51,289 nucleotides of DNA, taken from the NCBI GenBank assembly GCA_032718475.1, contig JAUCBJ010006639.1, forward strand, positions 1-51,289. The letters run 5' to 3'. Below the pieces are notes generated by a model that did no database searches, had not been told where the DNA came from, and worked only from the letters and a program-made list of their open reading frames with translations. The position numbers and the translations under genes were made by a program. Below are positions 12,901 to 24,900 of this stretch, piece by piece. Positions within the stretch are counted from its first letter, which is position 1, and every line of letters starts with the position of its first letter. This DNA comes from Nemertoderma westbladi. Its lineage: Eukaryota > Xenacoelomorpha > Nemertodermatida > Nemertodermatidae.

Positions 12901-15900
12901 CTCTCCATCCCTCTAGCTCCCTTAACTTCCTTGGCGGTTGGTCGCCTTCGGCGCCCGCTGGTATGGGCATCTCTTGCAACCCCGACGTCGACTGTTTCGG
13001 TGATCCCACCGTCCATCCCAGTTCTCGCCCTAGATTCTCCCCCGAACTCCCTGACGAAGTCCAATGAAGTTCGTCTAAGCCTGCCTGTTCCTCGAAGCCG
13101 TAACTCTGCGTCCTGGCCTCCTCTTCCCTCTCCTCTGCTTCTATCCTCTCCCGCCTAGCGACTTCTTCCAGTCGCTTTGCTTCTCGTCTATCCGTTTCTA
13201 GCTGCTCCCATCTCTGATACGGCGTATCTGTCTCCCCGTCTACCAGATGCCGGCTGTTGTAGTACACCGACTCGCCCTTCAGCCCCGGGTGGTCTACCAG
13301 ACCGTCGAAGGCCATTTTAAAGGCTCTCCTGTAGCTTAGGGGTGATCCCGATAACAGAAATGCCGCTGGTTCCCTCTCAATAACCACGGTCATAAACAAG
13401 TTAAGCAAACTTATCATCATCCAGTCTTCCTGCAGGATATATCGCTTCTGATATACCTTTATCGCTCCTCTGCGGAATTGATATACCTCTTGCTTTCCCG
13501 GTCTCGCTCCCCACTTTAGCGAGTTCGCTAGTTCTGCTCCGTATTCTTCCCTGAACTTCCCCCAGTCCATCAGTTTGTGGCACACGAGCCCCAATAGTTG
13601 GCCCATTGCCACCGCCCCGCATTGGCCTGTGTTTTCGACTACCCCCAACCCATCCGGTGCCGTCATAGCCATAAAGACCTTCTGCATATCCAGGAGGTTG
13701 GTGGCGTCCGGACCGATGATTCTCTCCGCATCCTCGCGAATCGCCGATCCTACTTTCGTCGTCGACTTCTCTCTTACCAAGACTTGTACCGCTTTCGGCA
13801 ACCGGTTTAATTTCGGCCCGTCCTTCTTCCCATACGTTCCTAGATCGAATAAGAAGATGTCCCCATTTGGCGCGGCCAAATGTAGGAGTATGGTCCTGGC
13901 CGACCCCGCCGATCCTCGTCTCGAACCCGCCTCGTCTTCCACGGTTCCCTCGTCGTCTAGGATCATATATCCTCCCCTGTTGACGGACTCTATGAATCTC
14001 TTCCAGTCCTTCCTCGGTGATTCCCTCGGGTACTTCGGAATCCCGAACTTCGCCTCGTCCCCTTTCACCACGTAGTGGAAGTGTTGGAAGATCGCGTTGT
14101 CCAGCGACGGCGTCCCGTAGGTCCCGACCAGCCGCTGTTCGTGCATCTCCCGGAAGTGATCCTGCAGCGCTCGTGCCGCGTGACTCCTTTCCAACCTCTC
14201 GTAGTATCCTCTAGTCTTCTCTTCCAGATGCCTCTCGGTGAAATCCACCAGTATCTCCTTTCCTCCTGACTCCGCCTTTCTCTTTCTGATCAATTTGCTT
14301 TGCCATTCCGAACACTCACTCGCTCACCTGTAAGGTGGTGCCTTACCAAGGCGCAATACAGATGAGTGATGTATCTAAGATGTTCTGTACGGTCCGATAA
14401 TGGCCTATTCCTTACTTAACTGCGCCCTTTTAGCCTAAATTATTACTAATTAATTCTGAAGCTAGTAAATACACCCTAATTTCGATTTCTGTCCGTTACT
14501 TTTATTATGTTCCAGAATAACTTTCCTAGTGTTGCCATAATTTGTAACTTTCAGCCCTATTCTATTTATTTTTATCTATCTATTTATTTTTAGTTTAATT
14601 TTAATTCTACTGTCCTGCTACTTACTATTGCCTATGGATTATTCTATTCTCTAATCCACATTCTGGCCTACTCTGTGGGCCTGTGCAGTACAGCAGTATG
14701 CGTCGCGTGGCCACACGATTTACCCAACTGTACTCATATGCCCCCCTCTCGCTACTAACTGCTAACTAATATCTATATCTTATATACCCTTCTACCTCTT
14801 ACTCTCTCTCTCTAACTAACGGTACTACGTACCCTCTAACTCTAACTCTTCTCTAACTAACGGTACTACGTACCCTCTAACTCTCTAACTAACTGTACTA
14901 CGTACCCTCTAACTCTCTAACTAACGGTACTACGTACCCTCTAACTCTCTAACTAACTAGCGGTACTACGTACCCTCTAACTCTCTAACTAACGGTACTA
15001 CGTACCCTCTAACTCTCTAACTAACTAGCGGTACTACGTACCCTCTAACTCTCTAACTAATGGTACTACGTACCCTCTAACTCTCTAACCAACTAGCGGT
15101 ACTATGTACCCTCTAACTCTCTAACTAACGGTACTGGGTACCTCCTAACTAACTAACTAACTGACGGTACTACGTACCTCCTAACTAACTAACTCTAGGT
15201 ACTACGTACCTCTTAACTAACTTCTGCTTACTAACTGCGTACCTACTATGTACTATTATTTTTATTTTTATTTTCGATTTTTTATTTGTGTGGGAAGGGC
15301 GTCTCGCCCTCAATCCCACCCCCCTCAGTCCAAAGCTTGGACGACTAAACTCTTCTCTAACTCCACTAAGGTGCCCCTTCTAACAGACAGCATTTCCCTA
15401 CAGCTCTCCTGTAGGTTTTTCTGTCCTTCGCACCTATCTTACCACCTATCCGCACTTCTACCTATCGGACTCTTCCGTCCTCATCGGAGTAAGTGCCTAC
15501 AACTCTTGCCAACCGCCACTGGTTGTTGATGATAGTATCATCCGTAACGATTACGAGATCTCCTACTCTTAACTCCCTATTCGGCTTCCTCCACTTGCTT
15601 CTTTTATGGAGCGTGGGTAGGTATTCTTCTACCCACCTCCTCCAATACTCTGCGCTTATTGCTTTAGCGACTTTCCAACTCTGGCGGGAGTGTATGTCAT
15701 CTGGGTCTACACCCCGCATATTGATGGTCGCTGGCCTTTCCATCAGAAAATGGCTAGGCGTCAGCACGTCTAGTGACTCAGGGTCATCATTCTCCGGATA
15801 TAGTGGTCTGCTATTAATGATCCCCTCGCACTTCGCAAGCACTGTCCGTAAGACGTCCTCAGTGACCATGTGGGTATTCATTAGCTTCGTCATTAGACGC

Positions 15901-18900
15901 TTTGAACTGCCCACCAGTCTCTCGACGCATCCTAGTGTATGTGGTGCATACGGCGTCCTTCTCTCCCACTTTACTTGTCGTCGTCTCATGGCCGCCCTGA
16001 CTTCCTCTCCTTCCAAGATGTCCAAGGCCTCTGCCATCTCATTCTCTGCGCCCACAAAGTTGGTGCCGTTGTCGCTGTATATCACTGCGATCGTCCCACC
16101 TTTGCGGTCTCTAAACCTTTCTAAGGCATTAATGAATGCTGATGCGGTTGCATCTTGGGCGAGTTCTATCCCTACCGCCCGCGTGTTGTTACATACGAAG
16201 ATGATACCGTAGCGTTTCTCCGTGTGCCGCATCACCTTGATCTTTATCGGCCCGAACATGTCCACACCGCAATGCGTAAATGGCGGGTCGTACTGTCTTA
16301 CTCTACTCGCTGGTAGTGGCGCCATCTCTTGTATGGCTCGCTCCTTCTTCGCTCGTCGGCAGGTCTGGCACTGCCCCACTACCGCTTTTACCTTCTTCCT
16401 CAACTGTTTGACCCAAAAGGTCCTCCTTATCTCCGTGAGAGTTCTGTTGGTGCCCCCGTGCAATATCGACTTGTGGGAGTCCCAGATAATCTGGTGAACT
16501 ATTGGCGATCCTGTTGGAATGATGATGGGTTTCGGTGGTACGATTATGCTGTTGTTGTATCCCACCCTAGAATTCATTACTAGAATCCCGTCGTCATTAA
16601 GTTGTGGCGACAGCGTAATCAGCTCGCTGTCCCGTCGGAGGTGCTGTTGGTTACCGATGCGTTCCACCTCGTCGCCATAGTTCTTCCGTTGTTCATAGCG
16701 GATGACTGCCTTGGCCGCTCCTTCCAGATCTATGGATGTCCTGATCTTCTTGTCTTTGCCGACTCCCGCGAGGAAATTCCCGAAGGCTCTCCAGTACGCC
16801 ACTAATTTCTTGGTCTTATACCAACTAGAACTGTAGCTGAGGAGTTTATCCGTCGGGTTATCGCATAGTTCTTGCTTTGGTTGCACGTCCCTAATCTCCC
16901 TCACCATCTGGGAGTATATCTCTTCTCCCTCTGAATCTCCTTCTTCTCCCTCTGACACTACTTCTGAGCCCGGATCCACCTTTCTCATCGGCGGCCAGGC
17001 CTCCTTATCGCTCAGAAATTGTGGCCCATGTTGCCACAATACTTCCTTCTTCAAGAAAGTGTGGCGTACCACGCCCCTCGACAACAAGTCCGCTGGGTTC
17101 TCATCTGTTGGGCAGTAGTGCCACCTTTCCAGTTCTGTGGTCGCCCTTATACGTCCACTCTATTTGCGACGAATATCGGGTATCTCGTCCTTTCGTTATG
17201 TAGCCAACCAAGCACTACCATGGAGTCCGTCCAGTAGTGTGTCTCCACTATGTTGGGAATAGTATCCACTAGGTAGGCTGTGGCTCTAACTCCTAGTCTC
17301 GCAGCTGTCAATTCTAACTTGGGAACTGATGCTGAATCTGGCGGCGTCGACTTTGCTTTGCTAAAGGCTAGTCTGGGCTTTTGAGCCCCCTCTCGTTGTA
17401 CTAAATAGAGTGCCGCTCCGTACGCCTCCAACGACGCATCGGAGTACATGTGTAGGTCCAGATTCGTCATGTTCCCATCCGGGAAGTACACTCGTGGCGT
17501 GTTGTATGTTCCCATCTTCTCCAAATCTCCTGTCCACTTACTCCACTGTTTCTTGATTTCCTCCGGTACCTCTACGTCCCACTCATCCTTCAATTTGTAT
17601 ACTCTCTTGAGTATCTGTTTCCCCGTGACTAATAATGGGGATGCTAGGCCTAGGGGATCGTATATCCTTGCTATATACGATACATAGCCTCTCTTCGTGT
17701 GGATGTCTGCGCCCTCCTGGCTCAGCTGATTCTTCAGTTCGTCTGTCTCTCTGTTCCACACGATTCCCAATGCCTTCTGTTGAGATTCTGTTCTCTTGTT
17801 CGCCATGTCCTGCCCTTTGGCTGTTGTGGGATTATCCATGGTCGATTCTGGTCTCTTGTCCTCTATCGCCTTAATAAATTCTTCCGAACTGGATTGGAAT
17901 TTGGTCAGGTTAAAGCCGGATCCTTTTAGGATGTCGCGAACCTCGCGCCCTGTGTCCAGTATCTCCTTAACCGTATTTCCAGACTCCATTCCGTCGTCTA
18001 CGTAGAAGCCGCGTCGAATCATATCGACGGCCCTAGTGCTGTATCTATCTTCCTTCCCCTTCACTGTGTCTCTCACTGCCATAGTCGTCGTAAATGAAGA
18101 CGACTTGGCCCCCATGTTTTGTACTACCATCTTATATGCCGGTATTATCGACGGTTCTTCCTCGCCGTTATACCATAAGAAGCGTTGACTGTTGCTATCT
18201 TCTTCCGTTACACGGACTTGGTTGAACATGCCTTCTATGTCACACGTGAAGGCGTGTTTCCCATTCCTGAATCTAAGTAGGACCTCTATGCCCGAGTTGT
18301 ATATGTTTGGACCTTCTAACAGATAGTCGTTTAGGCATTTCCCGTTGGTCTTTGCCGATGCGTCAACTACCATCTGCAGTTTACCTTTCTTTGGGTCTAA
18401 AGCCACGTGGAGTGGCAGGTAATATGTCCTGTCCGTGTTCAGTTCGTCGACCGGTAACTCCACGGCCCATCCTTTCTCGACGTACTTCTTGATCGTTCTG
18501 TGGATGTACTCATTCTTCTCGGGGCTCCGTTTTAGTGTTTGTTTCAGCTTGCGGAGTCTCGTGAGTACCATCCCTCTATTATCGGGCAGCGGTATCTTCG
18601 GTAGTTTCCATACCATTCCTATAGTATACCGCCCCTCATCGCATGTCATCGATTCCTCCACGCTTTGTAAAGCCTGCTTGTCTTCTACCGAGGTCCCGAC
18701 CCCGGTCTGTTTCAGTCCCTCGAAATCTTGTCTGAGCAATCTTTTAAGCTGCTCCTCTGCTCCCTCATCACCCATTTCCTGCATTGTTCCCGCGAACATG
18801 CATCCTGATGTCTCCGACATCCTAAATGGTATCTTGGTCTTGATTGGGCCACTCAGCGTCCACCCGAATGGTGTTAATATCGCCACCGGGTCACACTGCT

Positions 18901-21900
18901 TGTCTTCGCCGAAGACCGTTTGCATTCTTTCGTGGGCCGTTGGGCAATCCATTCCTACTATGATGGATACCTTCCTAACGTCCACGTCTGGGATTGAGAA
19001 GTCAATGTCGTCCAGGAATTTATATTGCTCGACCTCGATGTTGGTTGGCCACCTGGCATTGATATTAATTGACTCTATCACTTGGATGGGGTCGATGGTT
19101 GCCCCATAGTCGCATCCAGGTGCCACTGCTGCAATTGCGCACCGCCCTGTTCTCATCTCCAGGATCTCATCTTTGCTAGAGATGGTTGTTACCGCCATTC
19201 TGCTTGGCCTCGTTCTCAATCCTATCTCTTCGGCCACCCATTCCTCGACTAATGTGAAGGCAGCTCCACTATCAACCAGCATTAGTGTTACTGATCGATT
19301 GCCTTCCCCAATCACTCGCACGGGTACTACTCCAAGTAACACCGTTCCTCTCTTCTTCGCCCCTACTGTGCTCGTTGCCATCGTTTGGCCTCTCCTTTGA
19401 CCGAACTCTACCGGCTTCTCCTTGCATTCCCTTGCTCTATGTCCACTCATCACACATCGCGAGCAGATCTTATTGCTCAACGCATAATCTATCTGATCTT
19501 GCCTAGGTAGCGCCTGCCAGTACCTGCAGTTCATGGTTTGATGAAGCGCATTTGCGTGTAGCTGGCATTTGCTCTTTGGGTCGTAGCCCTCCTTATACAG
19601 TGCATCGCGTATCGCAGCTGCGTTTGTACCAAAGTCCCTACTATTCTTATTGTTTGGATTCGGCCTACTGGACGTACTGGGGTTATATTTATTCGTGTTG
19701 TTATTGTTCCCCTGTCTGATCCATGGTGTTGTCTTATCTTCGGCTAGCTGTGGACTTGCAGTCCCCTGCGTCGCTGCATATGGCAATGATTGCCTGAGCC
19801 TCGGTAATGCGTTTGATGTATTGTGCTCTGGCTTCGGTCTATGGTAATCCGTCTTCGGTCCCTTTCCCAGGCTATCTTCGCTATAGACTGGGTCAGTTAT
19901 TAGCTCAGCCTCGTAGTTTAAAAGGCTTGACATTTCTTCTAAACCCGGTTCCGCACCCTTCTTGTCTCGAGTGGAGAAAGCGATCTTCCTCCACTTGTTG
20001 CGCAGCCAGTTCGGTAGTGCCTGCGCTATCGTGGTGATGTTATTGGACGCGTTGAGCTCGTATGGCGCGTCTAGCGTCTTCAGCACGATTAGCGCCTTTT
20101 CGACTTTGTTAGCGAACGTCTTAATGCTAACGGGATTATCCTGTAGGCCACCCGATGTTATGCCTCTCAGTGTCTGCCTGATGATCTTGGCCGGGTGCCC
20201 ATAATCCCTATCCAGTGCCCGCCATGCTGTCGTGAAGCCGCCCTCTATGCCTTGGTATTGCCTCACGATATCGTATGCTGGGCCTCCCGTGTATACTTGC
20301 AGATATTTTAGGCACTCCGCCTGCGTCAAGTTCTTTGTCAGTATTTCGTTACTATACATGCGCCGAAACTGTAGATATTCTTCCGGCCTACTCCCATCGA
20401 ACTTGAATGGTTCCACGGGTGGTAACTCGATCCTCGTTTTGACTTGGTTATGTCATCGGGGGTAGCGGCCCCCTCCATATTTCTGTGTCGCACGACCTAT
20501 TTTCATCCAAGGGTCTTGTTGTTCTTGCTCCTATCGGGGTATATTGTTGATATTGTGATGGGGGAATGTCACCCTGTCCCCCCCCCCCCCCCCCCCACCG
20601 GTATGTTTGGTACTGGGGTTGATGTTAATATGTTGGGGCCCATACACCTATCCACAATAATTCCCCTCTGTAACCGGGGGGAATTATGATATGCGATATG
20701 TTATGTCCCTGCATGCTGTAGTCATACTGCTGTACTGGTACCGGTATAGGCCTATCAGCTTCTGGCCTACTCGCCGGTATGTATTCCGCGACTTCCGGGT
20801 TTAATCCCGTCGTCCGCGCTATCCTATCGCCTACATTGCCTCTGTCAGTATGGCCTATGGTATGTGCAGTAAGGCCTACAGTATGTCCTACAGTCTGCAT
20901 GTGTCACTCGGGATCGAAGTTTATTCTTCTCGAATAGTCCTCCCCGCGGCTACCGCATTCTCGATCGGTAGGTATATTCCGTCGGAAAGTTTCTCTTCGA
21001 CCCCCCCCCCCCTCTACTGTTCTCGTCTTCGTACCGGTACATCGCGTACCCCTCCATCGGCGCGTAATGCGCCTCACCAGGTCGCATCTCTCCGGGGTGA
21101 CGGCAATCTCCCGGAGTCCGACCCCACTGACTCTCTGTTCTCATCTCGACTACCGACGGCTCGCTATCTGTCCTCGCTCTTCTATCGTTCGCAACGATAC
21201 TTCTACTACTGTCTTCTCTTCTTCTCCTTTCAGTGGAGTGTTCCCGCTCGTGAGATCTCTCGTCGACCTCCCGGTTAAACCCCACCGCTCTTCTTCCCTC
21301 TTCTGATCGGGCTCGACCCTTCGTCCGCCCTCTCACGATGTCAACCTGTCTCTCTCTGATCGGTCGCACGCCGCTGGGGATACTCGCAATCCCCCTATTG
21401 CTTTCCGTCGCCGGGTGTTGCGGTTTACCTATTTCGGCCCGCGCATTATCCGCTGACAGCTGTGGGACACTCTCTGCCCCCCCCCCAGTCCCCGCCAGCC
21501 ACTCCCTGCCTACCAATTACGTGGCCTACCAGGCCCTCTCTGGGTTGGCTCAACCCCGTCTGCTCCGGCCTACCAACTACGTGGCCTACCAGGCCCTCTC
21601 TGGGTCCACCCAACCCAGCCCCTCCCTCCCGACTACGTGGCCTACCAGGCCCTCTCCTGCCTGGCCATACACGCCCGACGTGTTCACGTTAATAGCACCC
21701 ATATTGGAAACAGAGTTAATTTGTTCGTTTGAAACAAAATCATTTGAATTATTTTGTAAATTCGGGCTTGGATCATTACTTAAATTATTTGAATTATTAT
21801 TATTTTCTAAATTTAAATTATTATTCGGATTATTTTGCATGTTCAAATTGAAATTATTATTTGTATTTAAATTTAAATTACTGTTACTAGGTAAAGTATT

Positions 21901-24900
21901 ATTTGCTGCAATAAAGGGATTAGGGTTATCCAATACGGTACTATTAATATTAACGACGTCTACTGTAGCGTTATTATTACCCCCCCCCCCCCCCCCCGCC
22001 CGTACGGTCACACCAGTCTTGGGTCTGTCGTGCGGTCCCTGTAAGTGGGGTATTAATAAATATATCCACAGCCCCTGGCTCCTCGAAAATACTCGAGCCT
22101 GCCCCACTCTCAGACGCCCCCATTCGCGCCAGTTCCCGCTCGCGCGTATGTATAGCTTTGTACCCTCTAAGCTCACCTTGACGTTTCTCTAGCTCTCCTC
22201 GCTCATACTCCTTTCTTGCCATTCTCTCCCTACACTCCCGTGCGTCCCGCTCAGCCAATTCCAACTCTCTTCTAGCCCCCTCCCTTCGTCTCGCCTCATG
22301 CTCTCTGCGTTCGTTTTCCTCTCTCGCCTCGCGTTCTTTGCACTCGTTCTCCTCTCTCGCCTCACGTTCCCTGCGTTCGCTTTCCTCTCTCGCCACACGT
22401 TCCTTAGGTTCCGCCTCACGCTCTTTGTGCTCATTTTTCTCTCTCGCTACACGTTCCCTACGTTCCGCCTCACGCTCTTCTTGTTCCTTCCTCCCTAATT
22501 CCTCACACTCCCTAAGGCTTCTCGCGGCCCTTTCGGCCCTCTCTCCGGTTTCTTTAATCAACGCCATTTCCCTCTCTAGCAGCACTCTCCCCTCCTCTAA
22601 CCGTCTACCTACTTCCCTTTGACCTTGCTCTATCAAATCGAGATGGTACGTGGCATTTATCTCTCTCACCCGTCTTCCTTTCGCGGAGGATGTAGCAGAC
22701 TTATCGGTTCTGACGGATTCCCTCCGCCTTCCCGACCTACTGACTTTCCCCCGCCTCCCGTAATTTCCTCCGACCGACGAGGCCGAATCCTCGGGGTTAA
22801 CCTCGGATTCGCCCTCCTCAGGTCTCTCCCAACCCACTAATTTTAGACCCCGGGCATCGACTAAGTATGGCCCTACGTACACTACGCTAGGTTCCATACC
22901 CCTACACCGCCACAAGTCATACAGTTCCTCGGCAACCCCTCTCGCTCTCTCCTTTGCCAGTTCTCTTTGCCCGAAGCGCATTAGATAATTAAAGTGTTTA
23001 TTCGACTCACCTAGTCGTTTCCTCAGTCTCACCTCGTCTATCTTCGCCCCCTCTTTGGCCTCCTTTAGCAGTTTCTGGGTCGCGTTCTAGGCCCGTCGAA
23101 GTTGATCAGAAACCCCGACGTCCTCGTCGCCGACCTCTCTTCCGTCTCTCCGGGTCCGACGTCATACCGGCGGCCCTACCGTCACCGTTTTGGTGGGCCG
23201 TTCGTCGCCCTCGGCCTGTAGCTGGCCGGCGACATCGGTACCGACATCTCCTCCGTCTCTCCGCGTCCGGCGTCGTACCGTCGGCCCCACCGTCGCCGTT
23301 TCGGTGGGCCGCTCATCGCCCTCGGCCTGTGGCTGGCCGGCGACATCAGTACGTCGACCCACGTCCCGTGTCGACTCGTCTCCTTCTCCCTCCGTCTCGC
23401 TCTCTCCTCCTCTCGGCTCGACCTCGGGTTCCAGGCGGCCCCCCTCATCCTGAACTGCCGGGTGACCCGTTATCGATGGGTCCGGCGTTGTGGGCCTGTA
23501 CCGCCTGGTTGCGGCGTCGCGGATCGTTAATTCTTCGTCCGGGGTCCGCGTTGGCGGCGTCTCTCTCGACTGACTCATCTCCGTTAACTCTAGATTGGTG
23601 GCTGGTAATCACTGGGTTTAGTTGACTAGGGGAACAGCTCGGATTTAATTACTGTGACAGGATCCAGGAAGGATCCCGGTTTATCCGGTTGTTTAGTTCA
23701 CGCATAAAGGTTCATGTATGAAAGGTAAAAAGAGTTCGTGTCGTTCGTCGTATATAATAATCGGTTGTACGGATATATAGATATAGGGTATATAGATATA
23801 GGTATATGGATAATGTTGTCGTATACGGAAGGCGGGATACGGTAATTAAAGTCCCGGTCCTTCCCTAGCTAAACTAACTAACCTAACTAGCACCAATATG
23901 ATACTGAGATAACTGAACTGAAATGATTACTGCCAACTGGCTATATTGCACGGTTGGCCTTGTTACTCTACCTAATCGATGCCTTTCCCCCCTCTGATTG
24001 GTTGATACCCTTGTTGGCGCCCTTTGGGGTGTTCCCGTTCACTCCACCTGTTCTCTCTGGGTTAGGGGTTTGGCCCCTGACTCTCATTGTGTTTCTCCTT
24101 CCCATTTTGTTGGGATGACACGAGTTGGTGATTACCCAATCTCGTGGCCCCCAATATTGCTTATCGGCTTAACTTTTATGTGGTGTTAGCGGGATTGAAT
24201 AAGCTAACATTGTTACTGAAACCGTGTCATTTGAGAGAGATTAATGTTGAACTGTAACAAAACTGATCCATGGTGTGAACACTTCGACAGTCACCAGATA
24301 ATGTCTGAACGTATGAAGCATAAGCTCAAAGGATGGTATACTTAAGCATGTGAATAACTTCTGTTACCTGGGATCATGGATCCGGAAGTCAGGTGCTTTC
24401 TAATTCGTAGGGGAGGCATAGGAAGCGTTGAATGGGATCGCCAGGATTTTGAAGTCAAATAGAATTCATTGGAATTCTAGAGGTTCGACTATTTTGAGCG
24501 GGGGATAGGAAGTTTTGGCGGCGCGGTTTTGTTGATAAACCGACATAGCATTCTTAAAGCACGCTGCTTTATAGCAATTTAATTATATTGTAGATTGCTG
24601 CATGGTGGTGGCTCAAATTGTTTTCCAACCATTATAGATAGATATATATATGGTGTGAATTGAACGCCAGTATTAGAAGTCTATTATTATAACGTATTTG
24701 GTTGGGATACTATAATATAGGCTGAATCTAAAATGCTATTTCTGTAATTTTAACTATACATATATTTTATTATATTTATTATATCTATTTATATATATTA
24801 CTATAATATTAACTATATATTGTATAGCATATAAAATTAGAATAACTTTTTTTTTAATTTGGCTCAATTTGCTTCTCGTCAAAAGATCGACTGAAAACTT

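Larger units (their letters stand above)
10490..24209 (-). mobile_element. BEL/Pao LTR retrotransposon, 13.7 kb, with an extra ORF
   Basis: Two LTRs of about 557 bp begin TGTGAC and end GCTAACA (TG..CA on either strand) and bracket minus-strand coding regions. The flanks are CTGTT (10485-10489) and TTGTT (24210-24214), a 5-bp target duplication with one mismatch; 5 bp is usual for BEL/Pao. Coding order on the minus strand: gag-like frames (23578-20625), gag-pol (20416-15462) and an additional ORF (14293-11759). A polypurine tract GGGGGGGAG abuts the 3' LTR. I could not identify a primer-binding site. The element is longer than typical BEL elements because of the third ORF and about 1.9 kb of non-coding spacers. 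Pol carries one frameshift and one stop, so this copy is defective though recent. Confidence 0.92.

Noticed and set aside
11759-14293. Third BEL ORF as an envelope gene
   Set aside because: No signal peptide, no membrane helix, no Cys pattern of a surface glycoprotein; instead zinc knuckles and an exonuclease-like region.
21338-22192. Long + strand frames across the BEL element (for example 284 codons here, 252 codons at 12158)
   Set aside because: They are shadows of the GC-rich minus-strand gag and third ORF and show no domain of their own.
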